64,000 nucleotides of DNA from Microbacterium testaceum (GTDB lineage Bacteria; Actinomycetota; Actinomycetes; Actinomycetales; Microbacteriaceae). The stretch spans positions 53,622 through 117,621 of the forward strand of contig NZ_BJML01000011.1 of assembly GCF_006539145.1 (NCBI RefSeq). Reading direction: 5' to 3'. Positions 1-8,394 of the stretch are shown here, in pieces. The translations under genes were made by a program, and so were the position numbers. The notes below the pieces were generated by a model. It saw only the letters and a list, made by a program, of their open reading frames with translations. It did no database searches and was not told the origin of the DNA. Each line of letters begins with the position of its first letter. The stretch's first letter is position 1.

Positions 1-139
1 CTTCTGAGGAAGCGGGGGTACCGCAGAAGCCTACGGCGGGCTCACCGTCGGCAGACCCCGCGTGACGCCGTGCGACGCAGGCAGCCGCGTCTTCGAGCCG
101 CGTGGACGTGACCCGGCGGGGCCTCGCTCCTCGAACCGC

Positions 140-145
140 TAGCGT
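140..145 (+). promoter_or_regulatory. Putative -10 box of serB
   Basis: TAGCGT fits the actinobacterial TANNNT -10 consensus and lies 7 nt before the GTG at 153, so a leaderless serB transcript is possible. No convincing -35 is visible. Nothing else in bases 1-139 looks like a gene or RNA. Confidence 0.35.
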
Positions 146-152
146 GGAGCGC

Positions 153-794
153 GTGCCTGCGACCGCCCGTTTCCTTGTCGTCCTCGATGCCGATTCCACG
201 CTGATCCGCAACGAGGTCATCGAGCTCCTCGCCGACGAGGCCGGCCGGGGGGCCGAGGTGGCCGCCGCCACCGAAGCCGCGATGCGCGGCGAGGTCGACT
301 TCGCCACGAGCCTGCGCTCGCGGGTGCACGCGCTGGCGGGCGTACCCACCGAGGCGTTCGAGCGGGCGATCGCGCGCATCGACCCCACCCCGGGCGTGCG
401 CGAGCTGATCGCCGCCGTGCACGAGCGCGGCGGGGTCGTGGGCGTCGTGTCGGGTGGGTTCCACGAGGTTCTCGACACCGTGGCTCCCGACCTGGGCGTC
501 GACCTCTGGCGCGCGAACCGGCTCGTGGCCGTCGACGGAGCCCTCACGGGAGAGGTCGACGGAGACATCGTGGATGCCAGGGCCAAGGCCGACACGCTCC
601 GCCGCTGGGCCGATGAGCTCGGTGTTTCCCTCCCTCTCACCTTCGCGATCGGAGACGGCGCGAACGACCTCGAGATGATGGCGACCGCGGGACTGGGGCT
701 GGCATTCAACGCCAAACCCGCGGTGCGCGAGCGCGCGGACCTCGTCGTGGGGGCCGTCGATCTGTCTCAGGTCGTCGCGCTGCTCCCCCGCTGA
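153..794 (+). CDS. serB: Phosphoserine phosphatase SerB (HAD family)
   Basis: Hydrolyses L-phosphoserine to serine, the last step of serine synthesis, in the cytoplasm. The N-terminus carries the HAD motif I DADST, where the first Asp is the nucleophile. Motif II is the SGG stretch (VVSGGF), and motif III/IV is GDGANDLEM near the C-terminus. The length of about 213 aa fits a SerB lacking the N-terminal ACT domain. The frame is open from 102, but the extra N-terminal residues look non-coding; I prefer the GTG at 153 (or 144) because the conserved beta strand begins a few residues later and a -10-like TAGCGT lies just upstream. It stands alone in front of the hydrolase at 860, which has its own promoter. 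Confidence 0.88.
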   Translation: MPATARFLVVLDADSTLIRNEVIELLADEAGRGAEVAAATEAAMRGEVDFATSLRSRVHALAGVPTEAFERAIARIDPTPGVRELIAAVHERGGVVGVVSGGFHEVLDTVAPDLGVDLWRANRLVAVDGALTGEVDGDIVDARAKADTLRRWADELGVSLPLTFAIGDGANDLEMMATAGLGLAFNAKPAVRERADLVVGAVDLSQVVALLPR

Positions 795-830
795 CTTCCG
801 GGCCGCCCGCGCCGAAAGACCCCCTTTGCG

Positions 831-853
831 ATGTCGGAGGTCCGTTCTACCCT
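831..853 (+). promoter_or_regulatory. PafBC-type DNA-damage promoter of the hydrolase gene
   Basis: ATGTCGGAG at 831-839, an 8-nt spacer, then TACCCT at 848-853. This fits the TTGTCRGTG-N8-TANNNT pattern of LexA-independent damage promoters in actinobacteria. Six bases separate the -10 from the ATG at 860, so the mRNA is predicted to be leaderless. The same element precedes uvrA and uvrB in this window. Confidence 0.65.
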
Positions 854-859
854 CGCCGC

Positions 860-1537
860 ATGGACGTCATCCTGGTTCCCGGTCTGTGGCTCGACGCGTC
901 GTCGTGGGACGACATCACCCCCGCTCTGGAGGCGGCCGGCCATCGCCCGTACCCGTTGACTCTGCCCGGACCGGCCGTAGGCGACCTGGTCGTCGACGAC
1001 TGGGTCGATGCGGTCGTCCGAGAGATCGACCGCCTCGGCGATCGCGTGATCCTCGTCGGGCACTCGGGCGGCGGCAACGTCGTCTGGGGCGCGGCTGACC
1101 GCCGACCCGACCGGGTCGCGCGCGTCATCCTCGTCGACACGATCGTGCCGCATCCGGGGGCGACGATCTCGGAGTTCCCCGTCGAGAACGGCGTCGTACC
1201 CTTCCCCGGGTGGGACTTCTTCGATGACGACGACGTCGCCGATATCGACGACGAGACCCGTCGGCGCACCGCGGAGCACGTCGTCGACGTGCCCGGCCGC
1301 GTGCCGAGCTCACCGATCACGCTGAGCGACGAGCGACGTTTCGCCGTGCCCGTGACGATTCTGTCGGGGCAGCTCGATGCGGAGTCCTTCCCGCGCGTGC
1401 TCTCTCAGTGGGACGCCTACGCGCGAGAGGTGGACAAGATCGAGAACGTCGAAGTCATCACGCTCGATTCCGGCCACTGGCCGCAGTTCTCGCAGCCCGA
1501 GCGGTTCGCAGAAAAACTGGTCGCCGCGGTGCGGTGA
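860..1537 (+). CDS. Alpha/beta hydrolase
   Basis: A 225-aa cytoplasmic alpha/beta-hydrolase with no signal peptide or membrane segment. It opens with the typical first strand (DVILVPGLW). The nucleophile elbow is GHSGGG with Ser at about residue 75, and the catalytic His is in the late LDSGHWPQF segment. The acidic member of the triad is probably in one of the Asp-rich stretches after strand 6. The substrate cannot be read from sequence; relatives are esterases and haloalkane-dehalogenase-like enzymes. It is monocistronic, converging on fabG. A PafBC-type promoter lies immediately upstream and no Shine-Dalgarno is seen, so translation is probably leaderless from the ATG. Induction by DNA damage is inference. 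Confidence 0.85.
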   Translation: MDVILVPGLWLDASSWDDITPALEAAGHRPYPLTLPGPAVGDLVVDDWVDAVVREIDRLGDRVILVGHSGGGNVVWGAADRRPDRVARVILVDTIVPHPGATISEFPVENGVVPFPGWDFFDDDDVADIDDETRRRTAEHVVDVPGRVPSSPITLSDERRFAVPVTILSGQLDAESFPRVLSQWDAYAREVDKIENVEVITLDSGHWPQFSQPERFAEKLVAAVR

Positions 1538-1610
1538 GAGCTGTCCCGTCCCGGGCTCACGGCCAGCGCTGTAGCGCTCGACCACAAGCGCGTACCGCGT
1601 CGTCAGCACG

Positions 1611-1630
1611 CCAGTCGCCCGGGCGACTGG
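1611..1630. terminator. Palindrome between convergent genes
   Basis: CCAGTCGCCC followed directly by its reverse complement GGGCGACTGG, a perfect 20-bp palindrome between the 3' ends of the hydrolase and fabG. It probably acts as a bidirectional terminator; no T-run follows. Confidence 0.5.
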
Positions 1631-1666
1631 GGTGCAACCCGGGCCCGGCGGCGTGCATCCGAGGCC

Positions 1667-2377
1667 TCAGTGCCCCATGCCGAGACCGCCGTCGACCGGA
1701 ATCACCGCACCCGAGATGTACGCGGCGTCGTCACCGGCGAGCCAGGTGACGACTCCGGCGACCTCCTCGGGAGAAGCGAAACGCCCCGCGGGGATGTTCT
1801 TCTTGTACTCGGCCTGGGTGTCGGCGGGGAGCTCGGCCGTCATGTCGGTCTCGATGAAGCCCGGAGCGACGACGTTCGCCGTGATGCCGCGACCGCCGAG
1901 TTCGCGCGTGAGCGAGCGGGCGAAGCCGACGAGGGCGCTCTTCGATGCGGCGTAGTTGATCTGACCGGCCGAACCGTAGAGCCCGACGACACTCGAGATG
2001 AGGATGACACGCCCCCAGCGCGCCTTGAGCATGCCCTTCGACGCGCGCTTGACGACGCGGAAGGCCCCACCGAGATTGGTGTTCACGACGCTGTCGAAGT
2101 CGTCCTCGCTCATGCGGAGCAGCAGGGTGTCCTTCGTCACGCCGGCATTCGCCACGACCACCGCGATCGGACCGAGCTCGGCCTCGACCTGCGTGAAGGC
2201 GGCGTCCACGGCGGCCGCGTCCGTCACATCGGCGCGCACGGTCAGGGTTCCCTCGGGGCCCTCACCGGAGCGGGCGGTCACGGCGACCTTCCACCCCTCG
2301 GCGACGAAACGCTCGGCGATGGCTCGACCGATGCCCCGGTTTCCTCCGGTGACGACGACGACGCGGTCCTGGGACAT
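1667..2377 (-). CDS. fabG: 3-oxoacyl-ACP reductase FabG (SDR family)
   Basis: A classical short-chain dehydrogenase of 236 aa. It has the cofactor motif TGGNRGIG at the N-terminus, NAG in the middle (VVANAGVT), catalytic Ser in the ISSVVG segment and the YAASK active-site Tyr/Lys, and it ends with the usual VDGGLGMGH tail. It most likely reduces 3-oxoacyl-ACP with NADPH in fatty-acid elongation; other SDR substrates cannot be excluded. The frame stays open far upstream (to 2995), but the ATG at 2377 is preceded by AGGAG at good spacing and the conserved fold starts here, so the longer form is rejected. Confidence 0.9.
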   Translation of the reverse strand: MSQDRVVVVTGGNRGIGRAIAERFVAEGWKVAVTARSGEGPEGTLTVRADVTDAAAVDAAFTQVEAELGPIAVVVANAGVTKDTLLLRMSEDDFDSVVNTNLGGAFRVVKRASKGMLKARWGRVILISSVVGLYGSAGQINYAASKSALVGFARSLTRELGGRGITANVVAPGFIETDMTAELPADTQAEYKKNIPAGRFASPEEVAGVVTWLAGDDAAYISGAVIPVDGGLGMGH

Positions 2378-2511
2378 GGTGAGACTCCTGCGCTTGCGGT
2401 GACGGAACCGCCCCAGCCTACCGAGGCGACTCCCCGGCCCCGCCCGCCGAGGTTTGACACGGGGTCGGCACCGCTGGAACGCTGGACGAACGCGCGACGA
2501 AAGGGGCTCCC

Positions 2512-3228
2512 GTGAGCGACGACCGCACCACCGACCCGCAGCATCCCGAGCACATCGGGTCCGACAACACGCACGGCAGCGAGCAGCCCTCGTCGCCCTA
2601 CGCTCCTCAGACCGAGACGTCCCCGGCTTCCCCGTACGAGGCGGCAGGGCCGTCGGCGTCCGCGGCACCTTCCGACGGCCCTTCGGCGGACGGTTCTCCG
2701 GCGTACGGCGCTGCGCCGTACGAGGCCACGGCGCCGGAAGCCCCGGCCTACGGAACGCCTGCACCCCCGGCGTACGGGGCGTCCGCGCCCGACGCCCCCG
2801 CCTACGCGACGCCCGCGCCCGACGCCGGCGCCGCCTACGGCGCCCCCGCCTACGGCGCGCCGGCGTACAACCAGCCCCCGACCTCGACCTACGGACAGCC
2901 CGCCTACGGCACGCCCAACGCGGCCTACGGGTACGGCGGCGCCTACGCCGCCCCCGCGCGCACCAACGTCCTCGCGATCGTGTCGCTCGTGGCATCCCTC
3001 GTCGGTTTCGTGCTCATCCTGCCGGTGGTCGGATCGATCGCCGGTGTCATCATGGGGCACATCTCGCTCAAGCAGATCAAGGAGCGGGGCGAGCGCGGTC
3101 GCGGAATGGCCCTCGCGGGCGTCATCGTCGGCTACGTGACCCTCCTTTTCGTCATCCTCTTCATCATCGGGATCTCGATCCTCATCGCCGGCAGCGCCGG
3201 TTCCAGCGGCTCGCGCTACGGCGCGTGA
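2512..3228 (+). CDS. DUF4190 membrane protein with Pro/Ala/Tyr-rich cytoplasmic region
   Basis: A 238-aa protein. The first about 140 residues are low complexity, with repeated AYG/PAYG-type units rich in Ala, Pro and Tyr. They are followed by two hydrophobic segments (about residues 150-180 and 200-225) separated by a conserved GHxSLKQIKxRGERGRG loop, the pattern of the DUF4190 family. GTG start. The function is unknown; such proteins are common in Actinobacteria and the disordered tail may bind cell-envelope or division proteins (speculative). It is divergent from fabG across 134 bp. Confidence 0.75.
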   Translation: MSDDRTTDPQHPEHIGSDNTHGSEQPSSPYAPQTETSPASPYEAAGPSASAAPSDGPSADGSPAYGAAPYEATAPEAPAYGTPAPPAYGASAPDAPAYATPAPDAGAAYGAPAYGAPAYNQPPTSTYGQPAYGTPNAAYGYGGAYAAPARTNVLAIVSLVASLVGFVLILPVVGSIAGVIMGHISLKQIKERGERGRGMALAGVIVGYVTLLFVILFIIGISILIAGSAGSSGSRYGA

Positions 3229-3340
3229 CAATCGCGATAGGCCGCCGGGCGTTCAGGCGTCCGGCGGCTTGTCACGATGTCGAAGAGTCGGCGCGAGGGC
3301 GCACCCTGTGTCATCCCCACGGGCGTACCCTGATACCACT

Positions 3341-3712
3341 GTGAAGACATCGCACACCGCTCAGTCCGCGACGTCGCTCCCCAAGGCACCGAGGGAGGAC
3401 GCCGATTCCCGTTTCACCAAGTACATGGTGATGATGGGGATCCGTATCGCGTGCTTCATCGCGATGGCCGTCATCACCCCCTACGGCTGGTACACCTTCG
3501 TGTTCGCAGCCGGAGCGATCTTCCTGCCCTACCTCGCCGTCATCGTCGCCAACGTCGGTGCCGATCAGGGCTCCACCGAGGCAATCGCTCCCGAACGCGC
3601 GCTCGAAGCTCCCTCGGCCACCCCCGCTCCCGCAGCCGCCGCCGAGGGCCCGCTCGTCATCCGTATCGCCGAGACCCCGCGCCTCGATTCCCCGCGCGAC
3701 GATCGCTCGTGA
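3341..3712 (+). CDS. DUF3099 membrane protein
   Basis: About 123 aa, starting at a GTG at 3341; the upstream in-frame residues look like intergenic DNA. Two hydrophobic segments (about residues 33-50 and 53-72) around a PYGWYT turn match the DUF3099 family. The C-terminal tail is Ala/Pro-rich and cytoplasmic. The stop overlaps the start of the next small gene by 4 bp (GTGA), so the two are translationally coupled. The small genes lead into SURF1, which suggests a loose link to respiratory-membrane assembly. Function unknown. Confidence 0.7.
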   Translation: MKTSHTAQSATSLPKAPREDADSRFTKYMVMMGIRIACFIAMAVITPYGWYTFVFAAGAIFLPYLAVIVANVGADQGSTEAIAPERALEAPSATPAPAAAAEGPLVIRIAETPRLDSPRDDRS

Positions 3713-3915
3713 ACGACGAGCCCGCCGAGTGCTCGCGGGCCGGATGCCGAGAAGCCGCCGTCTGGTCGATCCACTGGCGCAATCCGCGCATCCACGCGGC
3801 CGACCGTCGTAAGACCTGGGTCGCATGCGACGAGCACGTGGCCTACTTGCGCGCGTTCCTCGGCGCCCGCGACTTCCCCGTCGAGGTTGCCGCCCTGTCG
3901 AGCGAACGCGCGTGA
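3709..3915 (+). CDS. Small Cys/His zinc-binding-like protein
   Basis: A 68-aa protein with a GTG start overlapping the stop of the DUF3099 gene. Cys8, Cys13, Cys40 and His43 are spaced like a small zinc site, with several conserved-looking aromatic and basic residues between them (HWRNP, RRKTW). It is conserved in this position in related genomes as far as I recall, but I know no function. Codon use matches its neighbours, so it is very probably real. Confidence 0.6.
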   Translation: MNDEPAECSRAGCREAAVWSIHWRNPRIHAADRRKTWVACDEHVAYLRAFLGARDFPVEVAALSSERA

Positions 3916-3993
3916 ACGCCTCGCCGACGGACGTACCCTGGAAGACGTGGTCGGTTCGGTCGAGATGAACGTGTGCATCGGGTGGTGCGCACG

Positions 3994-4890
3994 ATGAGCG
4001 AGCGCGAGATGCCCGCGGCCGGACGGTGGGCCATCTACGTCGGTATCGCGATCCTCTTCGCGATCGCCTGCGGGTTCCTCTCGAACTGGCAGTTCTCGCG
4101 CAACGCCGATCGCAGCGAACAACTGCAGCTCGTCGCCGACAACTACGACGCCACCCCGGTCCCCCTCGGCGAGCTGCTCGCTCCCGGCGCCGAGCTGAAC
4201 CCCGGCGACGAGTGGCGCCCCGTGCGCATGCAGGGGCAGTACCTCACCGATGAGCAGCTGCTCGTCAGAAACCGCGCGCACGGGGGCTCGGCGGCCTTCG
4301 AACAGCTCGTGCCGTTCCGACTCGACGACGGTCGCACCTTCCTCGTCGACCGCGGGTGGCTCGCCCCCGGCAACCAGCAGTCGGAGCCCGACGACATCCC
4401 CGCGCCTCCTTCCGGCGAGGTGACGGTCGAGGTACGTCTGCGCCCCGAGGAGGCCGCCCCGACCTCGGGCCGCACCGCCGAGACCGGTCAGGTGCCGACG
4501 ATCAATCTAGGACTCGTCGAGGAGCAGACCGGCCCCATCGAGCAGGGCGCCTACGGCCTGCTCATGTCGGAGTCCCCCGCTCCGGCCGCCGCGCCCGCCC
4601 CGGTCGACCCGCCGAGCAACGACCCGGGTCCGTACCTGTCGTACGCGGTGCAATGGATCCTCTTCGCCGTCATGGGCTTCGGCTTCATCACCTATGTCAT
4701 CGTCAACGAGCGCAAGCTCCGCCGAGAAGAGGACGACGACGAGGACGACGAGCTCATCGAGCCCGTCCCGACGCCCGAGAACCCCACGGGTGAGCGCCGC
4801 CGCGTCGACCCGGTCGCCCTGCACCGCTCGCGCAAGCGCCCGAAGGACCGAGACGCCGACGACGAGGACGCCCTGCTCGACGCCCGCTGA
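3994..4890 (+). CDS. SURF1 family cytochrome oxidase assembly protein
   Basis: SURF1/Shy1 homologue that helps insert heme A into cytochrome c oxidase. It shows the family layout: an N-terminal membrane helix (AIYVGIAILFAIACGFL), then the conserved WQFSRN that follows it, a long extracytoplasmic loop with VRNRAH and VDRGWL motifs, and a second membrane helix near the C-terminus (YAVQWILFAVMGFGF). The tail is an unusually acidic stretch (EEDDDEDDE) followed by basic residues. The ATG at 3994 is chosen; a GTG at 3973 is also in frame. ctaA and ctaB elsewhere in the window supply heme A to the same enzyme. Confidence 0.85.
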   Translation: MSEREMPAAGRWAIYVGIAILFAIACGFLSNWQFSRNADRSEQLQLVADNYDATPVPLGELLAPGAELNPGDEWRPVRMQGQYLTDEQLLVRNRAHGGSAAFEQLVPFRLDDGRTFLVDRGWLAPGNQQSEPDDIPAPPSGEVTVEVRLRPEEAAPTSGRTAETGQVPTINLGLVEEQTGPIEQGAYGLLMSESPAPAAAPAPVDPPSNDPGPYLSYAVQWILFAVMGFGFITYVIVNERKLRREEDDDEDDELIEPVPTPENPTGERRRVDPVALHRSRKRPKDRDADDEDALLDAR

Positions 4891-4911
4891 GCGGAACGGC
4901 AAGATGGCGGA

Positions 4912-5391
4912 ATGACCCCGATCGTGCGCCCCGCCACGGCCGACGACCTCGCCGCGGTACGACTCATCGGGATTTTGAGCTGGCCGCCCACCTACGGCCC
5001 CACGCGAGGCGCGGGCTACGTCGTCGCCGGGTTGGATCGTTACTGGAGCGACGAGGCGATCGGCACCGCGATCAGGGAGGAGCGCGTCGATGTCGCCTGC
5101 CGTGACGACACCGTGATCGGAATGAGCGAAGTCGACCGGATGGGCAACGATCTGGTGCTCTGGAAGCTCTACGTCGCACCCGATCAGCAGCACCGGGGTG
5201 TGGGCCGGCGGCTCGTCGACGCCGGGAAGGAGCGCGCCCGTGCCATCGGCGGCGACCTCGTCACCGAGTACGACATCGGTAACGCGACCGTCCGCGGCTT
5301 CTACCTCCGCCAAGGATTTCGCGACGATGTCGCGCCCTGGCCCGGCACGGATGCCGTGTGGATGCGCTGGGCGCTGTCCCGGCAGAGGTGA
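4912..5391 (+). CDS. GNAT family N-acetyltransferase
   Basis: A 159-aa single-domain acetyltransferase. The acetyl-CoA site is visible as LYVAPDQQHRGVGRRLVDAG, with the R-G-x-G-R loop, followed by the N-x-x-x-x-x-FYLRQGF segment typical of motif B. The acceptor is unknown; the family ranges from RimI-like to small-molecule acetyltransferases. It sits 21 bp after SURF1 and converges on the ABC-F gene. Confidence 0.8.
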   Translation: MTPIVRPATADDLAAVRLIGILSWPPTYGPTRGAGYVVAGLDRYWSDEAIGTAIREERVDVACRDDTVIGMSEVDRMGNDLVLWKLYVAPDQQHRGVGRRLVDAGKERARAIGGDLVTEYDIGNATVRGFYLRQGFRDDVAPWPGTDAVWMRWALSRQR

Positions 5392-5435
5392 CGCCGTGCC
5401 GGCACCCACGGCATCCGCTTTTGGCGGCGCTCGGC

Positions 5436-7034
5436 TTACGCCAGGGTGATCAGATCCGCGTAGTCGCGGCCCCAGATGTCTTCGACGCCGTCCGGCAGGA
5501 TGAGCACGCGCTCGGGGTTGAGCGCCTCGACGGCGCCCTCGTCGTGCGAGACGAGCACGACAGCGCCCTCGTAGTGCGACAAGGCGCCCAGGATCTCTTC
5601 GCGCGAGGCGGGGTCGAGGTTGTTCGTGGGCTCGTCGAGCAGCAGCATGTTGGCCGACGAGACCACGAGGGTCGCGAGCGACAGGCGCGTCTTCTCGCCA
5701 CCGGAGAGCACTCCCGCGGGCTTCAGCACGTCGTCGCCGACGAACAGGAACGATCCCAGCACCTTGCGGGCCTCGGTCGCGGTGATGTGCGGGGCCGACG
5801 ACATCATGTTCTCCAGCACCGAACGGTTCACGTCGAGGTTCTCGTGCTCCTGGGCGTAGTAGCCGATCTTCAGACCGTGCCCGGGCTCGAGCTGGCCGGT
5901 GTCGGGCTGGTCGACGCCGGCGAGGATGCGCAGCAGCGTGGTCTTTCCGGCTCCGTTGAGCCCCAGGATGACCACGCGCGAACCGCGGTCGATCGCGAGG
6001 TCGACGTCGGTGAAGATCTCGAGCGAGCCGTACGACTTCGAGAGCCCGGATGCCATGAGCGGAGTCTTCCCGCAGGGCGCGGGCTTCGGGAAGCGCAGCT
6101 TCGCGACGCGCTCTTCGGCACGCACCTCGTCGAGGCCCGAGAGCATCTTCTCGGCGCGCGCGACCATCTGGTGCGCGGCCGCTGCCTTCGAGGCCTTCGC
6201 GCCGAAGCGCGCGGCCTGCAGCTGCAGGGCCGTGGCCTTCTTCTCGACGTTGACGCGCTCCTTCTTGCGGCGCTCCTCGTCGGCCACCCGCTGGCGCAGG
6301 TAGTTCTTCCAGTTCATGTTGTAGACGTCGATGACCTGGCGATTGGCATCCAGGTAGAAAACGCGGTTGACGGTCTCGCCGACGAGTTCCACGTCGTGCG
6401 AGATCACGATGAGCCCGCCCTTGTAGCCCTTGAGGAACTCGCGCAGCCACACGACACTGTCGGCGTCGAGGTGGTTGGTCGGCTCGTCGAGGATCATGGT
6501 CTGCGCGTCGGAGAAGAGGATGCGCGCCAGTTCGATGCGACGACGCTGACCGCCCGACAGGGTCTTCAACGGCTGATCGAGGATGCGGTCGGGAAGAGAG
6601 AGGTTGTGGGCGATGGATGCCGCTTCCGCCTCGGCCGCGTATCCGCCCGCCGCTTCGAAGCGCTCGGTGTAGTTCGCGTACTTCTTCATCGCCTTGGCGG
6701 CCACGGCGGGATCGTCGTCGCCCATCGCCATCGACGCCTCGTGCATGCCGAGGGCGAGAGAGCCCAGGCCGCGGGCGTCGAGGATGCGGGTGCGCGCGAG
6801 CATCTCAGGGTCTCCCGAGCGGGGGTCCTGGGGCAGGTAGCCCAACTCCCCCGAGCGGTCGACTCCGCCGTTCGCGGGCAGGAGGTCGCCGGCGAGCACC
6901 TTCGTCAGCGTCGTCTTACCGGCGCCGTTGCGCCCGACAAGGCCGATCTTGTCGCCGTCGGAGACGCGGAACGCCACATCGGACATGAGCACGCGGGCAC
7001 CCACGCGGATCTCGAGGTCGTGCACGGCGAGCAC
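5436..7034 (-). CDS. ABC-F family ATPase (ribosome-associated)
   Basis: About 532 aa with two ABC ATPase domains in tandem and no membrane segment, the ABC-F (EttA/Uup/antibiotic-protection) architecture. Domain 1 has Walker A GRNGAGKTT and signature LSGGQRRR. Domain 2 has Walker A GLNGAGKTT and signature LSGGEKTR, each followed by a DEPTN Walker B. A basic linker of about 80 residues rich in Lys and Arg lies between them. ABC-F proteins act on the ribosomal E site; whether this one confers antibiotic tolerance cannot be told. The frame is open to 7202, but the GTG at 7034 gives the normal N-terminus (VLAVHDLEIRVG). Confidence 0.88.
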   Translation of the reverse strand: MLAVHDLEIRVGARVLMSDVAFRVSDGDKIGLVGRNGAGKTTLTKVLAGDLLPANGGVDRSGELGYLPQDPRSGDPEMLARTRILDARGLGSLALGMHEASMAMGDDDPAVAAKAMKKYANYTERFEAAGGYAAEAEAASIAHNLSLPDRILDQPLKTLSGGQRRRIELARILFSDAQTMILDEPTNHLDADSVVWLREFLKGYKGGLIVISHDVELVGETVNRVFYLDANRQVIDVYNMNWKNYLRQRVADEERRKKERVNVEKKATALQLQAARFGAKASKAAAAHQMVARAEKMLSGLDEVRAEERVAKLRFPKPAPCGKTPLMASGLSKSYGSLEIFTDVDLAIDRGSRVVILGLNGAGKTTLLRILAGVDQPDTGQLEPGHGLKIGYYAQEHENLDVNRSVLENMMSSAPHITATEARKVLGSFLFVGDDVLKPAGVLSGGEKTRLSLATLVVSSANMLLLDEPTNNLDPASREEILGALSHYEGAVVLVSHDEGAVEALNPERVLILPDGVEDIWGRDYADLITLA

Positions 7035-7293
7035 AGCGAACGTCCGTTCTTCGGAGATGGGGAAATGGCCGACATGGCCAGCCACCCAGTATAAGACGCG
7101 CTCCTGCATGCCCGCCGACAGCGCGTTCAGCACCGCAGCGGCGGCGCGCTCGAAAAGGCTGCGAGGGAACGACGACTCGTCCGGATGCCGACTTCCCGAC
7201 ACGACGAAGACTTCGCTGTGCGGGTGTCTCGACGCCGAGGAGATCGGCCGATCCCGCGGCGTCTGAGTTTGCTTTTCGCTCCGTGGACTGACC

Positions 7294-7312
7294 TAAACTA
7301 AGCCTATCCTTA
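7294..7312 (+). promoter_or_regulatory. DtxR/IdeR-type iron box
   Basis: The 19-mer TAAACTAAGCCTATCCTTA matches 15 of 19 positions of the DtxR consensus TWAGGTTAGSCTAACCTWA. It lies 22 bp before the start of the siderophore-binding lipoprotein gene and overlaps -10-like hexamers (TAAACT, TATCCT), as expected for Fe(II)-dependent repression. Confidence 0.8.
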
Positions 7313-7334
7313 CCTAACACGCAGGAGGCTCTTC

Positions 7335-8369
7335 GTGTCCCGATTCCGCGCACTGGCGGCACTCGCCGTCGGTTCCGCCCTCGTCCTGACCGGCTGCGCC
7401 GGCACCTCGGCAGCCGCCCCGGGCGCTTCCGACGATTCCACCGCGGACGGCGCATTCCCCGTGACGCTCACCAACGTCTTCGGCGAGACGACCATCGCCT
7501 CGAAGCCCGAGCGCGTCGTCACGGTCGACTGGGGCAACCAGGACGTCGCCCTGGCGCTCGGCGTCGTTCCCGTCGCCATGCCCAAGGTGATCTACGGCGA
7601 CGAAGACGGTGACGGCCTGCTCCCGTGGACGAAGGACAAGCTCGCCGAGCTCGGCGCGCAGACGCCCGTCCTGATGGACGAGACCAACGGCTACGACTAC
7701 GAGGCCATCTCCGACGCTCGGCCCGACGTCATCCTCGCCGCCTACTCCGGCATGACCCAGGAGCAGTACGACACGCTGAGCAAGATCGCGCCGGTCGTCA
7801 CCTTCCAAGACGTCGCGTGGGGCACCACCTGGCAGGACATGACCGTCATCGACGGGACGGCTCTCGGGCTGAAGGACGAGGCCGAGAAGATGGTCGCCGA
7901 CAAAGAGAAGCACATCACGGACGAAGCGGCGAAGTACCCCGCCATCGCCGGGAAGAAGTCGCTCCTCACCTACTTCGACCCGACCAACCTGTCGACGCTC
8001 GGCTTCTACAACACGCTCGACCCGCGCATGGGCTATCTCGAGGAGCTCGGCTTGGCCCCGTCGTCCTACGTCGCTTCGGAGTCGGCCGCGTCGAAGACCT
8101 TCTGGTTCACCCCCAGCACCGAGCAGATCGAGAACTTCTCCGACGTGCAGGTCATGGTCGCCTACGGCAGCGACGGCATGATCGCCGCGATGCAGGCCGA
8201 TCCGCTGCTGTCGAAGATCCCGGCCGTGGCCGACGGAGCGATCGCCGTGATCACGAGTGGTTCCACCCTCTCGTCGGCCATCACCCCGACGCCGCTGAAC
8301 ATCGGATCGACCTACGGCGACGAGTACATCGGCCTCGTGGGCGCTGCGGCGGCGAAGGCCTCGTCCTGA
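7335..8369 (+). CDS. Iron-siderophore ABC transporter substrate-binding lipoprotein
   Basis: A 344-aa class III (FecB/FepB-like) binding protein. The signal peptide ends in a lipobox (LTGC, Cys at about residue 21), so it should be a membrane-anchored lipoprotein. The body shows the family segments TIASKPERVVTVDWGNQDVA, PDVILAAYSG and the closing EYIGLV region. The GTG start is preceded by AGGAGG at 6 nt. It is the first gene of a four-gene importer operon with two FecCD permeases and an ATPase, under an iron box. The ligand is a ferric siderophore of unknown type. Confidence 0.9.
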   Translation: MSRFRALAALAVGSALVLTGCAGTSAAAPGASDDSTADGAFPVTLTNVFGETTIASKPERVVTVDWGNQDVALALGVVPVAMPKVIYGDEDGDGLLPWTKDKLAELGAQTPVLMDETNGYDYEAISDARPDVILAAYSGMTQEQYDTLSKIAPVVTFQDVAWGTTWQDMTVIDGTALGLKDEAEKMVADKEKHITDEAAKYPAIAGKKSLLTYFDPTNLSTLGFYNTLDPRMGYLEELGLAPSSYVASESAASKTFWFTPSTEQIENFSDVQVMVAYGSDGMIAAMQADPLLSKIPAVADGAIAVITSGSTLSSAITPTPLNIGSTYGDEYIGLVGAAAAKASS

Positions 8370-8394
8370 TGCCGATCCCTCACCCGTCGGAGCG

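Noticed and set aside
2378..2995. N-terminal extension of fabG (442 aa in total)
   Set aside because: The extra residues are Arg-rich, overlap the DUF4190 gene on the other strand, and the internal ATG has a proper ribosome site.
3709..3915. Named enzyme function for the small Cys/His protein
   Set aside because: At 68 aa with only a zinc-like motif, no catalytic assignment is defensible.
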